The notes below the pieces were generated by a model. It saw only the letters and a program-made list of their open reading frames with translations, made no database searches and was not told the origin of the DNA. 64,000 nt of DNA. It comes from Avena insularis (Eukaryota; Streptophyta; Magnoliopsida; Poales; Poaceae). The stretch is taken from assembly GCA_023614405.1 (NCBI GenBank), contig CM042694.1, positions 132,375,711 through 132,439,710 of the forward strand, given 5' to 3'. Positions 37,809 to 48,360 of this stretch are shown piece by piece. The position numbers and the translations under genes are program-made. Numbering within the stretch: position 1 is the first letter of the stretch; each line of letters starts with the position of its first letter.

Positions 37809-39420
37809 TGACACATTTTTATGGTTTTTATTGATGGTTTTCTCCCGGATTTGATCGTTTTATAGCTTTACCTAACACTAATACTTCGGTAGCAAAGAAA
37901 ACTTGGGTTTTAATGTCTATTTCAGGTTCTGAATGTCAATAGAGGGTTTTAACTAGAGAAACACAATATTCAAGAGAAAACAAGCAAGTCACTCTTTGGA
38001 AGAAACTGAGGGAAGCGTACAAAGGCTTTAACGAGCAACTATATGGCAGGAACAATTTTTCAGCCGTATAGTTCCCGCCATATAGCTGCCGCCGCCTCTG
38101 TCTTGTCAAAAGGGACAACTTCCTTGAAGGGACCGGGGACAAAAACACAACACAGCAGCCGCCACACCATCCAAAAGGGAGAAAGAAGAGATCCAGAGAA
38201 GAAGGAGGAGACGTTCTTCATCTCGCTCCATGATCTTCGACCTCCTAGCCAACACACCCCCATAGTCATTACTTGTACTTGAGAGAGAGAGATCTTCACC
38301 TTGCAAGACTAGGGTTTGAGATTGTTTCTTCCCATCTTCAATTGCGTTGGATCGCTAGAGTGACTTCCGAAGCGCTACAGACGGGACGAAATCTGGCAGC
38401 TAGTTGCTGGCTCTGAATAACCAGCCCAACAAGAAGATAAATCCTTCCATAACATAACATAACGGGGCGGGGTTACGCACGAGCCGAGTGATGTATGTGA
38501 AGAGTACTTCGCGCCACAACCTTTCTATTCTTATTGTGGATCTCCATGGTAATATCGAGAAGAACTCCCTTTATTTAATTATATTGATGATGCTTTCTTC
38601 TCTCATGTGTGAGTAAGTTCCTTGGGCGTGGGAGATGTAAGGGATTGGTGAGATGTGATGTGCCTTCATATATTTTCCATTAGTTTGTGATTGATTTTAA
38701 TTACTATATTATGTATGCTTGACTATCTGTGGGATGCCTAATGCTTGTTGTCCAATTAAGAGCCCAGACAACATGATACTTTGTTCTACATGGATAGGAT
38801 CTTGTTCGCTAGCAGACCGGCGACCCCCGAGTGACACGGGGATATCAATGGAAAACTAGTAGACTCGAGGATAACGAGGAACCACCGTGCTTATTCCATT
38901 AGTCTGATGCAAGGAGCTTAATCGCTAAGCGACCTGAAGGGTCTTAAAAGTCTAGTGTCTAGCCATGGTTTTGGTAACAGACTAGTAGGATTATTGAAGT
39001 TGGGATGAAATCTACCAAGAGGAGTTTCGGCTAATTATGGGTTGCTCGCCTACACATATACTTATAAGATTATAATTGTTACATTTATCACTCGTCCACC
39101 TGGCACAGTCACTATCACCATGAATTGTATCTCCCCGCGCCTTTTTCGTCATCTGTAGAGAACAACAAACAACTGAATCATTCTTCACTTTTGAACTTTT
39201 TAATTGCAAAGTTTATATTTTAATTTTATTTCAAAAATACATCTAGTTTAATCTAAATCTCATTCTCATATTTACACTTGCAGTCAATTCACTCGAAGAC
39301 CTGTGACAACTTTGGGTGTGAGAGAGACTTCATCATAAACACTTACCTTTGGGCTCCCTGTGGGATCGATATCTATACTTTGAAACTAGCTACAAACGAT
39401 ATGTGCACTTGCAGACATCA
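37809..39420 (+). repeat. 5' LTR of Athila-like element
   Basis: About 1.6 kb, starts TGACACATTTTTATGG and ends CACTTGCAGACATCA. It carries one copy of the hairpin unit found in the internal array (about 38025-38095). The left edge is inferred from where the integrase homology stops; without the 3' LTR the target duplication cannot be checked. Confidence 0.75.
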
Positions 39421-39430
39421 AACTATTTTA

Positions 39431-39449
39431 TGGCGCCATTGTCGGGGAG
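39431..39449 (+). other. Primer-binding site, tRNA-Asp type
   Basis: TGGCGCCATTGTCGGGGAG, ten bases after the LTR end. The usual Athila-type site is TGGCGCCGTTGCCGGGGA, so two or three bases have changed. Confidence 0.88.
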
Positions 39450-39464
39450 CTAAGCGCTAAGTGT

Positions 39465-41124
39465 TTGTCTCTTGACATTTCAGGTGTTACTACTACAAAA
39501 ATGTTCTCCCTAGGATACAAAGGGTCTACACGCTCTGGTAGGACCTATTTACTATATTATATTGATCGCGCGCCTACTCAGAGACATGAGGAAATTATTG
39601 AAAAAAATTTAAGATCGAATAAAGTTGAAGTTGAAAACTTGAGTGATATAATGGAAATCATGTCTATTTACAAGACAACTCCCAAGAAACCTGAGAAAAC
39701 TCTCAGAGAATACAGTGCTCCAAGTTCTGAATTTCTTAAGCAATCAATAGAATTCCCTAACCCTGGAGTTAGAGAATATCGATTTGATGGTGGAATTATT
39801 AAAAATTTGTAGGAAAAAGCTTTCAGTGGAAGGGAAGATGAAGACCCAGGAAGACATCTTAGAGAGTTCGACGATGTGGTAAAATCACTTGGACCAAAAG
39901 GTTTGCCAAGAGATTTCTCTCATCTAAAATTATTTCATTGGTCTCTTAAAGGTAAGGCTCTAGACTGGTTATATTCTCCCCCTCACCATTACATTAAATG
40001 TTGGGAAAACTGCATTTTCAAATTCATAAACATGTTTAATCCTTTTAAAAACGTAACTGAACTAAGAAAGAGTATAGGAAACTTTAGTCAGAATGTGGGA
40101 GAAAACTACCCACAAGCCTGGGATAGATTCTTTGGAATGATCAATAGTATTCCTAATCACAGCTATTCTGAATCAACTGTTTACTATTTATTTTACCATG
40201 GTCTTAATACTCAATGTAGAGAGTTGCTTGACTATTCAACAGGAGGATCAATAAATAATTTAACTATTAAAGAATGTTTAGAATTGATGTCTACTAGGGC
40301 TAAGAATGATTCTTTATATAATCCTGATTTTGGCACTAAGCTGGAAAAGAGATACTTTGGATAACTCCTAATCTTATGCCTGAAGTACACAAAACAATGA
40401 AAAAAAAGGTATACCTTCTAAACTTGTTAAGGAAAACAAAGTAGACTTGTTACAAGTTTTAACTGAAGAAGATGAAACTAGGAAAGTTTTTCAAGAATTA
40501 AAACATCGATAAGCAAAATCTCATAATAACCTGCATAAGCACTTTCAAAAACATAAAAAGATTTTGGCAGAACTCACAGAAAATTATGAAGAGATCGGCC
40601 AAGAAATAAAATTATTTCACAAGTATCTTAGCATGATTGAAACCCAGTGTGAACAAATAGCATCTGGTTATCAAAATTTTCTTCGAAATGATAAAGATAT
40701 TCATGTTTCTACTAATGTTGTTACAAGAAGAGGTGCAGTTGTTACGGGACCGTTAGGACCACTAGAATATGGAGCTAAAAAAGAGCGAAAGGAAAGAGCC
40801 TTGCTCGAAGCAAGCCAAGAAGAAGATAGACTGGTGGATCCCCAAGATGAAACTTCTCAAGAAACACAAGATCAAACTAAGGAGGGCCAAGATGATACAC
40901 AGGATGACCGTTATGACTCTGATGCAGAGAAGGTTGATCCAAGACAAGAAAAAGAAGTGAGCAACGCAGATGAAGTTGTTGTAGTAGAAAAGAAGAAAAA
41001 CGATAAGCAACAACAAAATAAAGCAACAAAAGATCCTGACCCCCCACAAAAGGTAAAAGACAAGAATAAGGAAGGTGAGAAAAAGCTTCCCTTTCCAGAT
41101 CAAAAAAAGAAAGCACCAGATTAG
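39465..41124 (+). pseudogene. Athila-type gag, broken
   Basis: Three open pieces. 39465-39812 likely begins at ATG 39501 (MFSLGYKGSTRSGRTY) and is separated by one in-frame TAG from 39813-40364. The latter holds the retrotransposon gag domain (LKLFHWSLKGKALDWLYSPP, FINMFNPFKNVTELRKSIG, ENYPQAWDRFF). A frameshift follows at about 40365-40560. Then a coiled, acidic/lysine-rich tail runs to the TAG at 41122-41124 (QEEDRLVDPQDETSQETQD, then a K-rich stretch). Its role would be the capsid of the virus-like particle. The same frame continues into protease beyond the TAG. Confidence 0.9.
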
Positions 41125-41812
41125 GTAATCTATGATTCTTTTACAAAAGCACTTGGTGACCTTTGTCTAGAAATTCCGTTTGCGTATGCAATTAAAGTTC
41201 CTACCTATTCTAAGTTCCTCCGTGATATTCTTAGTAGAAAGAAAGAAATAACTGAAACTGTTGCCATGGTGACCAGTTATCCTGCTAATTGGAACCTATT
41301 GTCTAAATCAGGAGATCCCGGAATACCAACTATTTCATGCTCAATAGGCAAGACAAATATTCACAATGCCTTGTGTGATTTAGGTGTTAGAGTTAGTATA
41401 ATGACATACTCCGTCTATAAAAGTTTAGGATTAGGGGAGTATTTCCCTACTACTGTCACTTTACAGATGGCTGACAAGTCCACTAAACAACCCATTGGTA
41501 TGATTGAGGATGTTCTACTTAGAATAGATGAGCATGTTATTCCCACTGATTTTATTATTCTTGAAATGCCAGAGGATGAAAAATTATCTATAATACTTGG
41601 AAGACCTTTCCTTAGTACCGCAGGAGCATCAGTTGACTGTGCTGAAGGAAAAAATAATCTCCAATGTTTATGATGCTGAAATCATCTGGTATTTTCCAAA
41701 GAAGCTAGAAGGAGGAGAAAGATATATTCCACCGGCAAAACGAGTTCATGTGGTAAGTGCCTTTGATAAGGGGCAACCCAAGGTAAGAATTCGAGAACAG
41801 ATAAGGGGTTGA
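41125..41812 (+). pseudogene. Athila-type aspartic protease region
   Basis: In frame with the gag tail after the TAG at 41122. The segment FTKALGDLCLEIPFAYAIK is the usual linker. The retropepsin-type fold follows, with the active-site motif ALCDLGVRVSIM (DLG at 41377-41385) and the second conserved stretch IILGRPFLSTAGA. The residue after DLG is Val rather than Ala. A frameshift near 41620 moves the continuation (YIPPAKRVHVVS) to another frame. There is no reverse transcriptase after it. Confidence 0.88.
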
Positions 41813-42169
41813 GTTACTCAACCATTCTTAATAAAATGCTTAATGGGAGTCAAACCATCTTGTCAATAAAATAAACTAGAGAATAATAAGTTCATCGCAT
41901 TCCTACTACTTTTTCACGGACATTCTTGTGGAAGCACGCCCGTGAAGATGCAACTGTTAAAAAGTAGTGGAAACATCGATTGAATGAACGTAGAATAAGT
42001 ATAAAAATAAAAGTTTGAGATTTATGTACAAAGATTAAAATTCTTCTCATTACATGCTGATGTTGGTCCATAGTTTCTACTGTCATTTTTTCTATCAAAA
42101 TAAGTTATTTCGCTATGTTTTGGGATAAGAAGGTATTCTCGAAGAAATAGAAATTTTTTGATGACTAAT
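41813..42169 (+). other. Non-coding stretch after protease
   Basis: No ORF or domain. It occupies the place where pol would start in an autonomous relative. Confidence 0.6.
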
Positions 42170-42735
42170 GATGGTTTAATGACCAACTATACGGCGGGAA
42201 TAAAAATTCTAGCCGTATAGTTCCGGTCGTATAGATATCTTTTCCATCAATGAATTTTCTTCAAAGACACAGAGAATTTAACGACCAACTATACGGCATG
42301 AATAAAAGTTCCGGCCGTATAGCTCCAGTCGTATAGATATCGATGTCTTCGTACAATTTCTTCTCAAAAGTATTGACTGTTTAACGACCAACTATACAGT
42401 GGGAATAAAAATTCCGGCCATATAGCTCTGGTCATATAGATATCGATGCCTTCATACAATTTCTTCTCAAAAGTACTGACTGTTTAACGACTAACTATAC
42501 GGCGGGAATAAAAATTCCGGCTGTATAGTTCCAGTCGTATAGATATCGATGCCTGTTTTTGAGAATTTATCTCGAGGATACAAACGGTTTAACGACCAAC
42601 TATACGGCGGGATCATTATGATCCGGCCGTATAGTTGCATCTGTATAACTGTATTCCGCATAAAGAAACCCTAGTTGGCGGTGTCGCCGCAACTATATGG
42701 GTGGAACAACATATCCCGCCCATATAGTTCGGTAC
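42170..42735 (+). repeat. Array of about six 93-105-bp units, each with a hairpin
   Basis: Unit motif: 'tttaacgaccaactatac', then an inverted pair (CTATACGGCGGGAAT, AAAA loop, ATTCCGGCCGTATAG), then 'tccggtcgtatagatatc' and 'ttcttctcaaaagtactga'. Units start near 42187, 42289, 42392, 42495, 42600 and 42693. The hairpin is kept, sometimes by paired changes, while the spacer diverges. A single related unit lies in the LTR at about 38025-38095. Confidence 0.92.
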
Positions 42736-42948
42736 GACCACAAAATCGCATCGGGGCGGCTAGGTCTCTTCTTCCTCCTTATTATTTCTCTCATATTCTC
42801 TCTCCAAACCTCTCCAAACCCACCTAGAACTTTTGAATCTTCATGGATTTTGTTCGTTTGAGTGGGGGAATCAACAGATCGGTATGTTTCTCTCCCTATC
42901 CATGCTTTATTTTTAGATTTCAATGGTTGAAACTCTCACATTGATCTA

Positions 42949-43599
42949 GTGGATGAACTCAAGCTTATTTTGTTTTTCCTATTGATTCCTCAAGTTAGGA
43001 TTGAATTTTTCCATGTAGGATCATTCATATATCATGTAGAAACTATACGCATACGGTTTTATGGTGAAATTTTTCAGTGCATCACGATGAACAAAATCAG
43101 TAACATCTTTCGCACGAGCAAGCGCCAACGTGGTGAGGGCTCGAGCTCGGGGTCCCGAGCCGAGCGCAACCCCAAGTTGGTCATGGTCTCATCGAGGAGG
43201 GTGCTGCCCACACGTTGCACCAACCACAGCTTTCTCACCGCTGTGGGGTTGAAGGCGGACTTCGACCTCATGTGTAACAAGGCGGGGCTAACAGTGCTTG
43301 GCTTCGCAAGCCATGACACCTACGCCGAGCTTACACATGAGTTCCTTGCCTCCTTCTATGACAACCACAGGAACAAACATAATGCATGCACGGTAAGCTT
43401 CACCATGAACCAGCAACCTTATGAAATAACTTTTGAACAATTTTGTGATGCTTTCGGCTTCCCCCATGTTGGGGAGCCAACTGTTACTAACCTCTATAGC
43501 GTCACAAGCGGAGAAACTTGGGAGGCTATTTCTGTTAATGGTAGCACCAACTTCTACCAGAAGAAGATGTCCACCATTCAGAACCCAACAATCTGCTAC
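42949..43599 (+). CDS. ATHILA-type ORF (post-pol ORF), truncated by CACTA insertion
   Basis: The real start is probably ATG 43087 (MNKISNIFRTSKRQRGEGSS); the frame upstream looks like intron. A donor-like GGTATGTTTCTC near 42881 and an acceptor-like TTTTTCAG at about 43069-43076 support this. The product begins Arg/Ser-rich, then has a globular part (LMCNKAGLTVLGFASHDTY, ELTHEFLASFYDN, TFEQFCDAFGFPHVGEP) that resembles the Arabidopsis ATHILA ORF-1 family (from memory). Its function in the element is unknown. The frame is intact for 171 codons from 43087 and then enters the CACTA terminus at 43600. Residues after that are not element-coded. Confidence 0.82.
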
Positions 43600-43771
43600 C
43601 ACTACAAGAAAAGTTTCCTTCTGCAACGAATTGGCCCGACGGTAGTCGTAGAAGGCACGTCTTCCGCGATGAAATTCTCGGCTCGACCGTGGCTGATGGA
43701 AAACTTTTTTCTGGTTTCGTGGCCCTCTACTACGATGGATCTGCTAAAAACATGGAGGAAGTTCGGCCAGC

Positions 43772-45354
43772 TGATACATTGCAAATGTATCTATAATTTT
43801 TGATGCTCCATGCTTGGTTTTATCTACTTTATTGTGTTTTGTCCACACTTTGGAATACTTTTCATATGATTTCTTGGACTAACCTATTAACAAGAGCCAC
43901 GATGCTGCCTACGCTTCTGCTGTTTTTGGTTCAAGGAAAGTCAGAAAATGAATATTCTCGGAATTGGACGGGACAAAAGCCAAAGTACCTATTTTTCCGG
44001 AAGACATATGATGCCAGAATACGAGACGGAGAATGGCTGGGGGGCGGCCACACCACCTGGTCGTGCGGCTAGGCCTGGCCCGCGCTAGGGGGTGGTCTGG
44101 CCGACCCCAGCACCCCCTCGGCCTCTCCTTCCACCTATAAGATGCCCTTGGGATGAAAACCCTAAGTACCAGATCAAAAATCCACGAAAGAGTCTATAGC
44201 CGCCGTCATCTCCATCCCTAGATCGGGAGGGATCTGAAGCTCTTCCTGGCACCCTGCCGGAGAGGGGAGTTCACCCTGGAGGCCTTCATCATCACCATGC
44301 AAGCCTCCGGTGTGATGCGTGAGTAGTTCATCCTTGGACTACGGATCCATGTAGTAGCTAGATGGCTAGTTCTCCTCCTTTGTGCTTTCATGTCTAGATC
44401 TTGTGAGCTCCGTTTATGATCAAGCTCATCTATATGTAATTCTACATGTTGTGTTTGTGGGGATCCGATGGATATTGAGATGCTATTTCAGATTGATTCT
44501 ATCATGTCTTTGTTATTTGTGATCTTGCATGCTTTCCGTTGTTATTAGATATCTTGGCCAAGTAGATGCTAGCAACTCCAAGAGTTAGTATTTATGCTCG
44601 ATAGTGGGTTCATGCCTCACGGTAATGCAGGGAAGTGATGAAATCTCTAAGGTACTATATGTGTTGTTGCTACTAGGGAGAAAACAACAATCCTTTGTTC
44701 ATAGAACAATCGTATTGTTTACATTACACGTAATTCGTAAAGCAATAATCGGTTGCTTGCAACTTAATACTGGAGGGGGTTCGGATGATAACCTGAAGGT
44801 GTATTATTAGTCATAGATGTAGTTGGATGGTGGTCTATGTATAATGTTGTAATGCCCAATCAAGTTCCAAAGGAGTCAAGATGTTTAGTATATGCATGTA
44901 TTGCTTTCTCGATGTTTGTCAATTGCCCTACTGTAATTTGTTCACCCAGCATGTTATCTATCTTAAGGAGAGCGACCTCTAGTGAACTATGGATCCTGGT
45001 CCTTTTCTTTACATACAATCTACAAATTGTTTACTGCTTTGTGTTTACTTTCTGCAAACTATTACTTTCTTCCATTAGATACGTTTAATCCTTTGTTTTT
45101 AGCAAAACACTGTGAGATTGACAACCTCATCGCAAGTTGGGGACAGAGTTCTGTGGTTGTGTTGTGCAGGTCTCCATGTTGCTACTAGCACCGATAGTCA
45201 TACTGTCAAAACTCAGCAACACCTTTGAGGTGTTTCCTTGCTCCTATTGGTTCGATTAAACCTTGGTTTCATAACTGAGGGAAACTTGCTCATATGCTCA
45301 TCATACCTTCCTCTTGGGGTTCCCAACGAGCTCTACATCAATATTGAGCCATCA
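43772..45354 (+). mobile_element. Gypsy-type solo LTR, 1,583 bp, TSD CCAGC
   Basis: Starts TGATACATTGCAAATG and ends GAGCCATCA, with CCAGC duplications at 43767-43771 and 45355-45359. Removing it restores exact collinearity with the other CACTA copy. A TATA-like CCTATAAGATG at about 44135 followed by 'gaaaaccctaag' supports plus orientation. No internal domain or second LTR. Confidence 0.94.
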
Positions 45355-45399
45355 CCAGCGCGTGGAAAAAGCAAGATATTCGTTTCCTCGCGTGATGTT

Positions 45400-46985
45400 G
45401 ACTCGCCGAAGCCGTTTGAGGCGTGTGGGTCCCAGACATCGGTGTCTCTAGCAGACCATACTTTTCGGCGCGCCTCCCTGATTTGAACTCGATAAAGTTG
45501 CTCGAGGTGTCTACCGTTTAGTCAGGCTGCTAGGGCCCACATGTCAGCCTCTCATTAGAAGGATCATGTGTATGATGGAATTTTTTCCCTTCGCTCATGC
45601 TACCATGTTCTGAAGATGATAGCGCTTCTCGATGTATCTACCGTGTAATCAACCTTCTGGGACTCACATGTCATCCTCTCATTAGAAGAAATGTTTGTAT
45701 GTTGGAATTTTTTCCTTCGCTGGCGCTACCCCGTTCCGAGTTGGTAGCGCTGCTCGACGCATCTACCATTTAACCAACCTCCTAAGCCCCACATGTCATC
45801 CGCTCATTAGAAGAAACGTGTGTATGATGGATTTTTTTCCTTGGCTCACGCTACCCTGTTCCGAACTTGATAGCGTTGTTCGATGCATCTACCATTTAAT
45901 CACGATGCTAGGCCTCACATGTCATCCTCTCATTAGAAGAAACGTGTGTATGATGGATTTTTTACTCTCTGTAGTGCCTTCATGTTCTGAACTTAATAGC
46001 TTTGCTCGCTGCATCAGCCATTTATTCAGGGTGGTGGGTCCCTTATGTTAGCCTCACATTACAAGAATCGTGGGTATGATGGAATTTTTTTCTTCTCTAG
46101 CGCTACCCTGTTCCGAACTAGATAGCGTTGCTCGACGAATCTGTCGTTTGCTCACGCTGCTGGGTCCCCCTTTTCAGCCTCTCATTACAAGAAACGTGTA
46201 CATGCTGAACTTTTTTCTCACTCGCGCCTCCCTGTTTCGAACTGGCTAAGTTGCTCGATGCAGCATCTGTATAAGGTTGCGCTTCTGGGTCCCACATATC
46301 AGCCTATCTGTAAATGAAATATGTGTATGATGGACTTTTTTGGGCCATGTCCGCTATTTTGACCTTGGCAACTTGCTAGGTCCCAGATGTCAACCACCTC
46401 TGTGCAGGAAACGTGTCTATGTTGGGTCCCAGCTGACAGCCTCTATTTGAAAGAAACATGTGTATGTTGGACTGTTTTTTGAGGTCCCAGATGTCAGTAT
46501 CAGAGTATAAAAATGCTCATAAAGGCCGAATTAAAAAGATTCTGCGCTAAATCGGGGCGGATTCCCTATTCGTCAGGGCTTATATTCCATGGGCTCACTC
46601 CTAAATTGAATGGCCTATGGTTGGTGGCCACAAGACCACGAAAATGATTAATTAGAAGGTATTGGGCTATTTGGCTGATAGGCTAATTTTATGGGCTATG
46701 CTTGGGCCTGCTGGGTCCAACATGTCAGCTTCTCTGTAAGTGTAACGTGTGTGTGATGGACTTTTTTTTCGGCCGCGTCCGCTGTTTTCACCGTGGCAGC
46801 CGTGTATGGTCTTACTGCAGGGGCCCTTATGTCAGCCTCTCTGGCATGTTCTGGCTTGTGGGTCCCTGATGCAGCCTTGTATGTTCTGTCTGGTGGGTCC
46901 CCAATACGAGCCTCTCTGTACAAGTATTTAAGCTTTTGTTTCGTACCCACCCTCAAAACAAACTGGGTCCATGATGTCAGCCTCT
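45400..46985. repeat. CACTA subterminal repeats (second element)
   Basis: Tandem diverged units with 'gggtcccacatgtcagcctc', 'tcattagaagaaacgtgtgt', 'atgatggaattttttcc' and 'gctaccctgttccgaactt'. They are the inverted counterpart of 1195-2285. The block is interrupted at about 46490-46710 by non-repeat sequence. Confidence 0.82.
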
Positions 46986-47590
46986 CCGTAATGCGATATT
47001 GCTAGAAGAAAAAAATGTAAACCCAAGATAAATTTGAACAAAAGACCTTCAAATCAAATAAACGTAAACTGAGTGTGTTGCCACTACAACAAAGATATTT
47101 ATAGAATAAATCTCATTAAACTTTTATTAGTACTACAATTTATGTATTAGTCTTCTTAAAAATATGTTGGGTGTCTATGTTTATATATTTTAAAATATAA
47201 AAGGGCAGCGCTCCTGGCATCTCAATTTATAAAATGCCACATAATGGAGTATTTTCTTAAAAACATGGGTAGCGGAGTTTTTTATTTTGAGAGGTGGGGG
47301 GCAATGCCCAAAAGGCCGAATTGAAAAGAGTTTGGCTATTCTACATAGGCTTATCTACGTGGGTTATACTCCGTAGGGTAGGCTCCATGGACTTCATTCT
47401 CAAATTTTAGTGGGTTGTGCTCAACAGTCCCCTGACCCCTAGAAGGCCGAATTAATATGTTCTCGGCTATGCTCCATGGGATCCTTTCTCAAATTTCACT
47501 AGGTTGTGGTCAGTAGTCCCCTGACCCCGAAAAGAACGAATAAAAATGTTTTGGGCTAAAGAGGGGCCGAATGAGCTACTAGATTTCTTC

Positions 47591-48360
47591 TCATGGTTAA
47601 TAAAAATGGCATTGTGATGTATTGTCGAAAAATGGCATTGTGATGTGCTCGACCGGATTCGAAACAAAGGCCTCAGAGAGGGAGGGGAAAAGCGAATTCT
47701 TTTTGGCTGCTATACATGTCAAAAATCAGCAGTATAAAATAAGGTAGAAAATTATCAACAGGTTCGAAGTTCATATTCAGGAGCACTTGACCAATTCAAC
47801 AACATTTCAAAAGTGACCAATTCAGCAATACAAACAATGAAATACCGTAGTAGTATAAAGAGAACCAGTTTTTTTCAGCTCTAAAAACCTTCTCGCATGA
47901 TCGGTTTGTCGTTTTCACCAATAACACTTGACCATTGGAGCTAGCAAAACTGACGATAAAGTCTGCTTTGAGTACCTTCTTCTCACATCAATGCTTGTGT
48001 GACCCCCATATGCAACCCAAAATGCCCAAGTCTCATCTAGATTGTGACACGGCCATGTACAAGGGCGACGAGCACGCGTCTGTTTCATATTCAGCAGCAC
48101 ATGACAGATTCAGCAGCAATTTAAAGTGACTGATTCAACGGTGGCAGAAAATGACCAAAAGAATTGATAAATTTAGCAATGCCGACATTGAAATTCAATG
48201 GATGTACAACAATGTGGCAAAGCCAAGTTTCAAAAGGAAAGAGTGACCATGCATTTTCTCCACTCGGTCTGAATAAGTCCAAGTACATAGGTATTACTAC
48301 AAAATAGATTAGCAGTAGCTGAACTCCATACAAAATACTTAGTAGAAGTGTAGAACTACA
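47591..48360. other. Non-coding spacer, first copy of a duplicated segment
   Basis: From about 47755 it is similar to 49995-51060, with shared blocks such as 'cccaagtctcatctagattg' (about 48025) and 'aaaatagattagcagtagc' (about 48300). No ORF with support. Confidence 0.65.

Larger units (their letters stand above)
37809..43599 (+). mobile_element. Athila-type Ty3-gypsy element, pol-less and truncated on the right
   Basis: Plus-strand order: LTR (37809-39420), tRNA-Asp-type primer site, gag, protease, non-coding part with hairpin array, ATHILA-type ORF. The element is cut by a CACTA transposon at 43600; no 3' LTR is seen in the window. Reverse transcriptase, RNase H and integrase are missing between protease (ends about 41810) and the array (from 42170), so it is an internally deleted or non-autonomous copy. 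It is inserted in the Maximus-like integrase. Confidence 0.87.
43600..47590. mobile_element. Second CACTA transposon, terminal portion
   Basis: Left end CACTACAAGAAAAG at 43600. The sequence is the reverse complement of the left-edge CACTA element (43600-43770 with 2491-2290; 45360-47590 with about 2290-650), including subterminal repeats and AT-rich spacer. A solo LTR is inserted at 43772. Homology to the left copy can be followed to about 47590. The opposite terminus is not seen in the window, so the element may continue further right. The 3 bp before it are TAC (43597-43599). Confidence 0.88.

Noticed and set aside
42170..42735. Regular palindromic repeats with spacers, CRISPR-like at first sight
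   Set aside because: Plant nuclear retrotransposon context; units of about 103 bp with related spacers, not unique spacers, and no cas genes.
43600..43803. C-terminal 67 residues of the ORF 42949-43803
   Set aside because: This part is the CACTA terminus and the first bases of the solo LTR, so it is a read-through fusion, not part of the ATHILA ORF.
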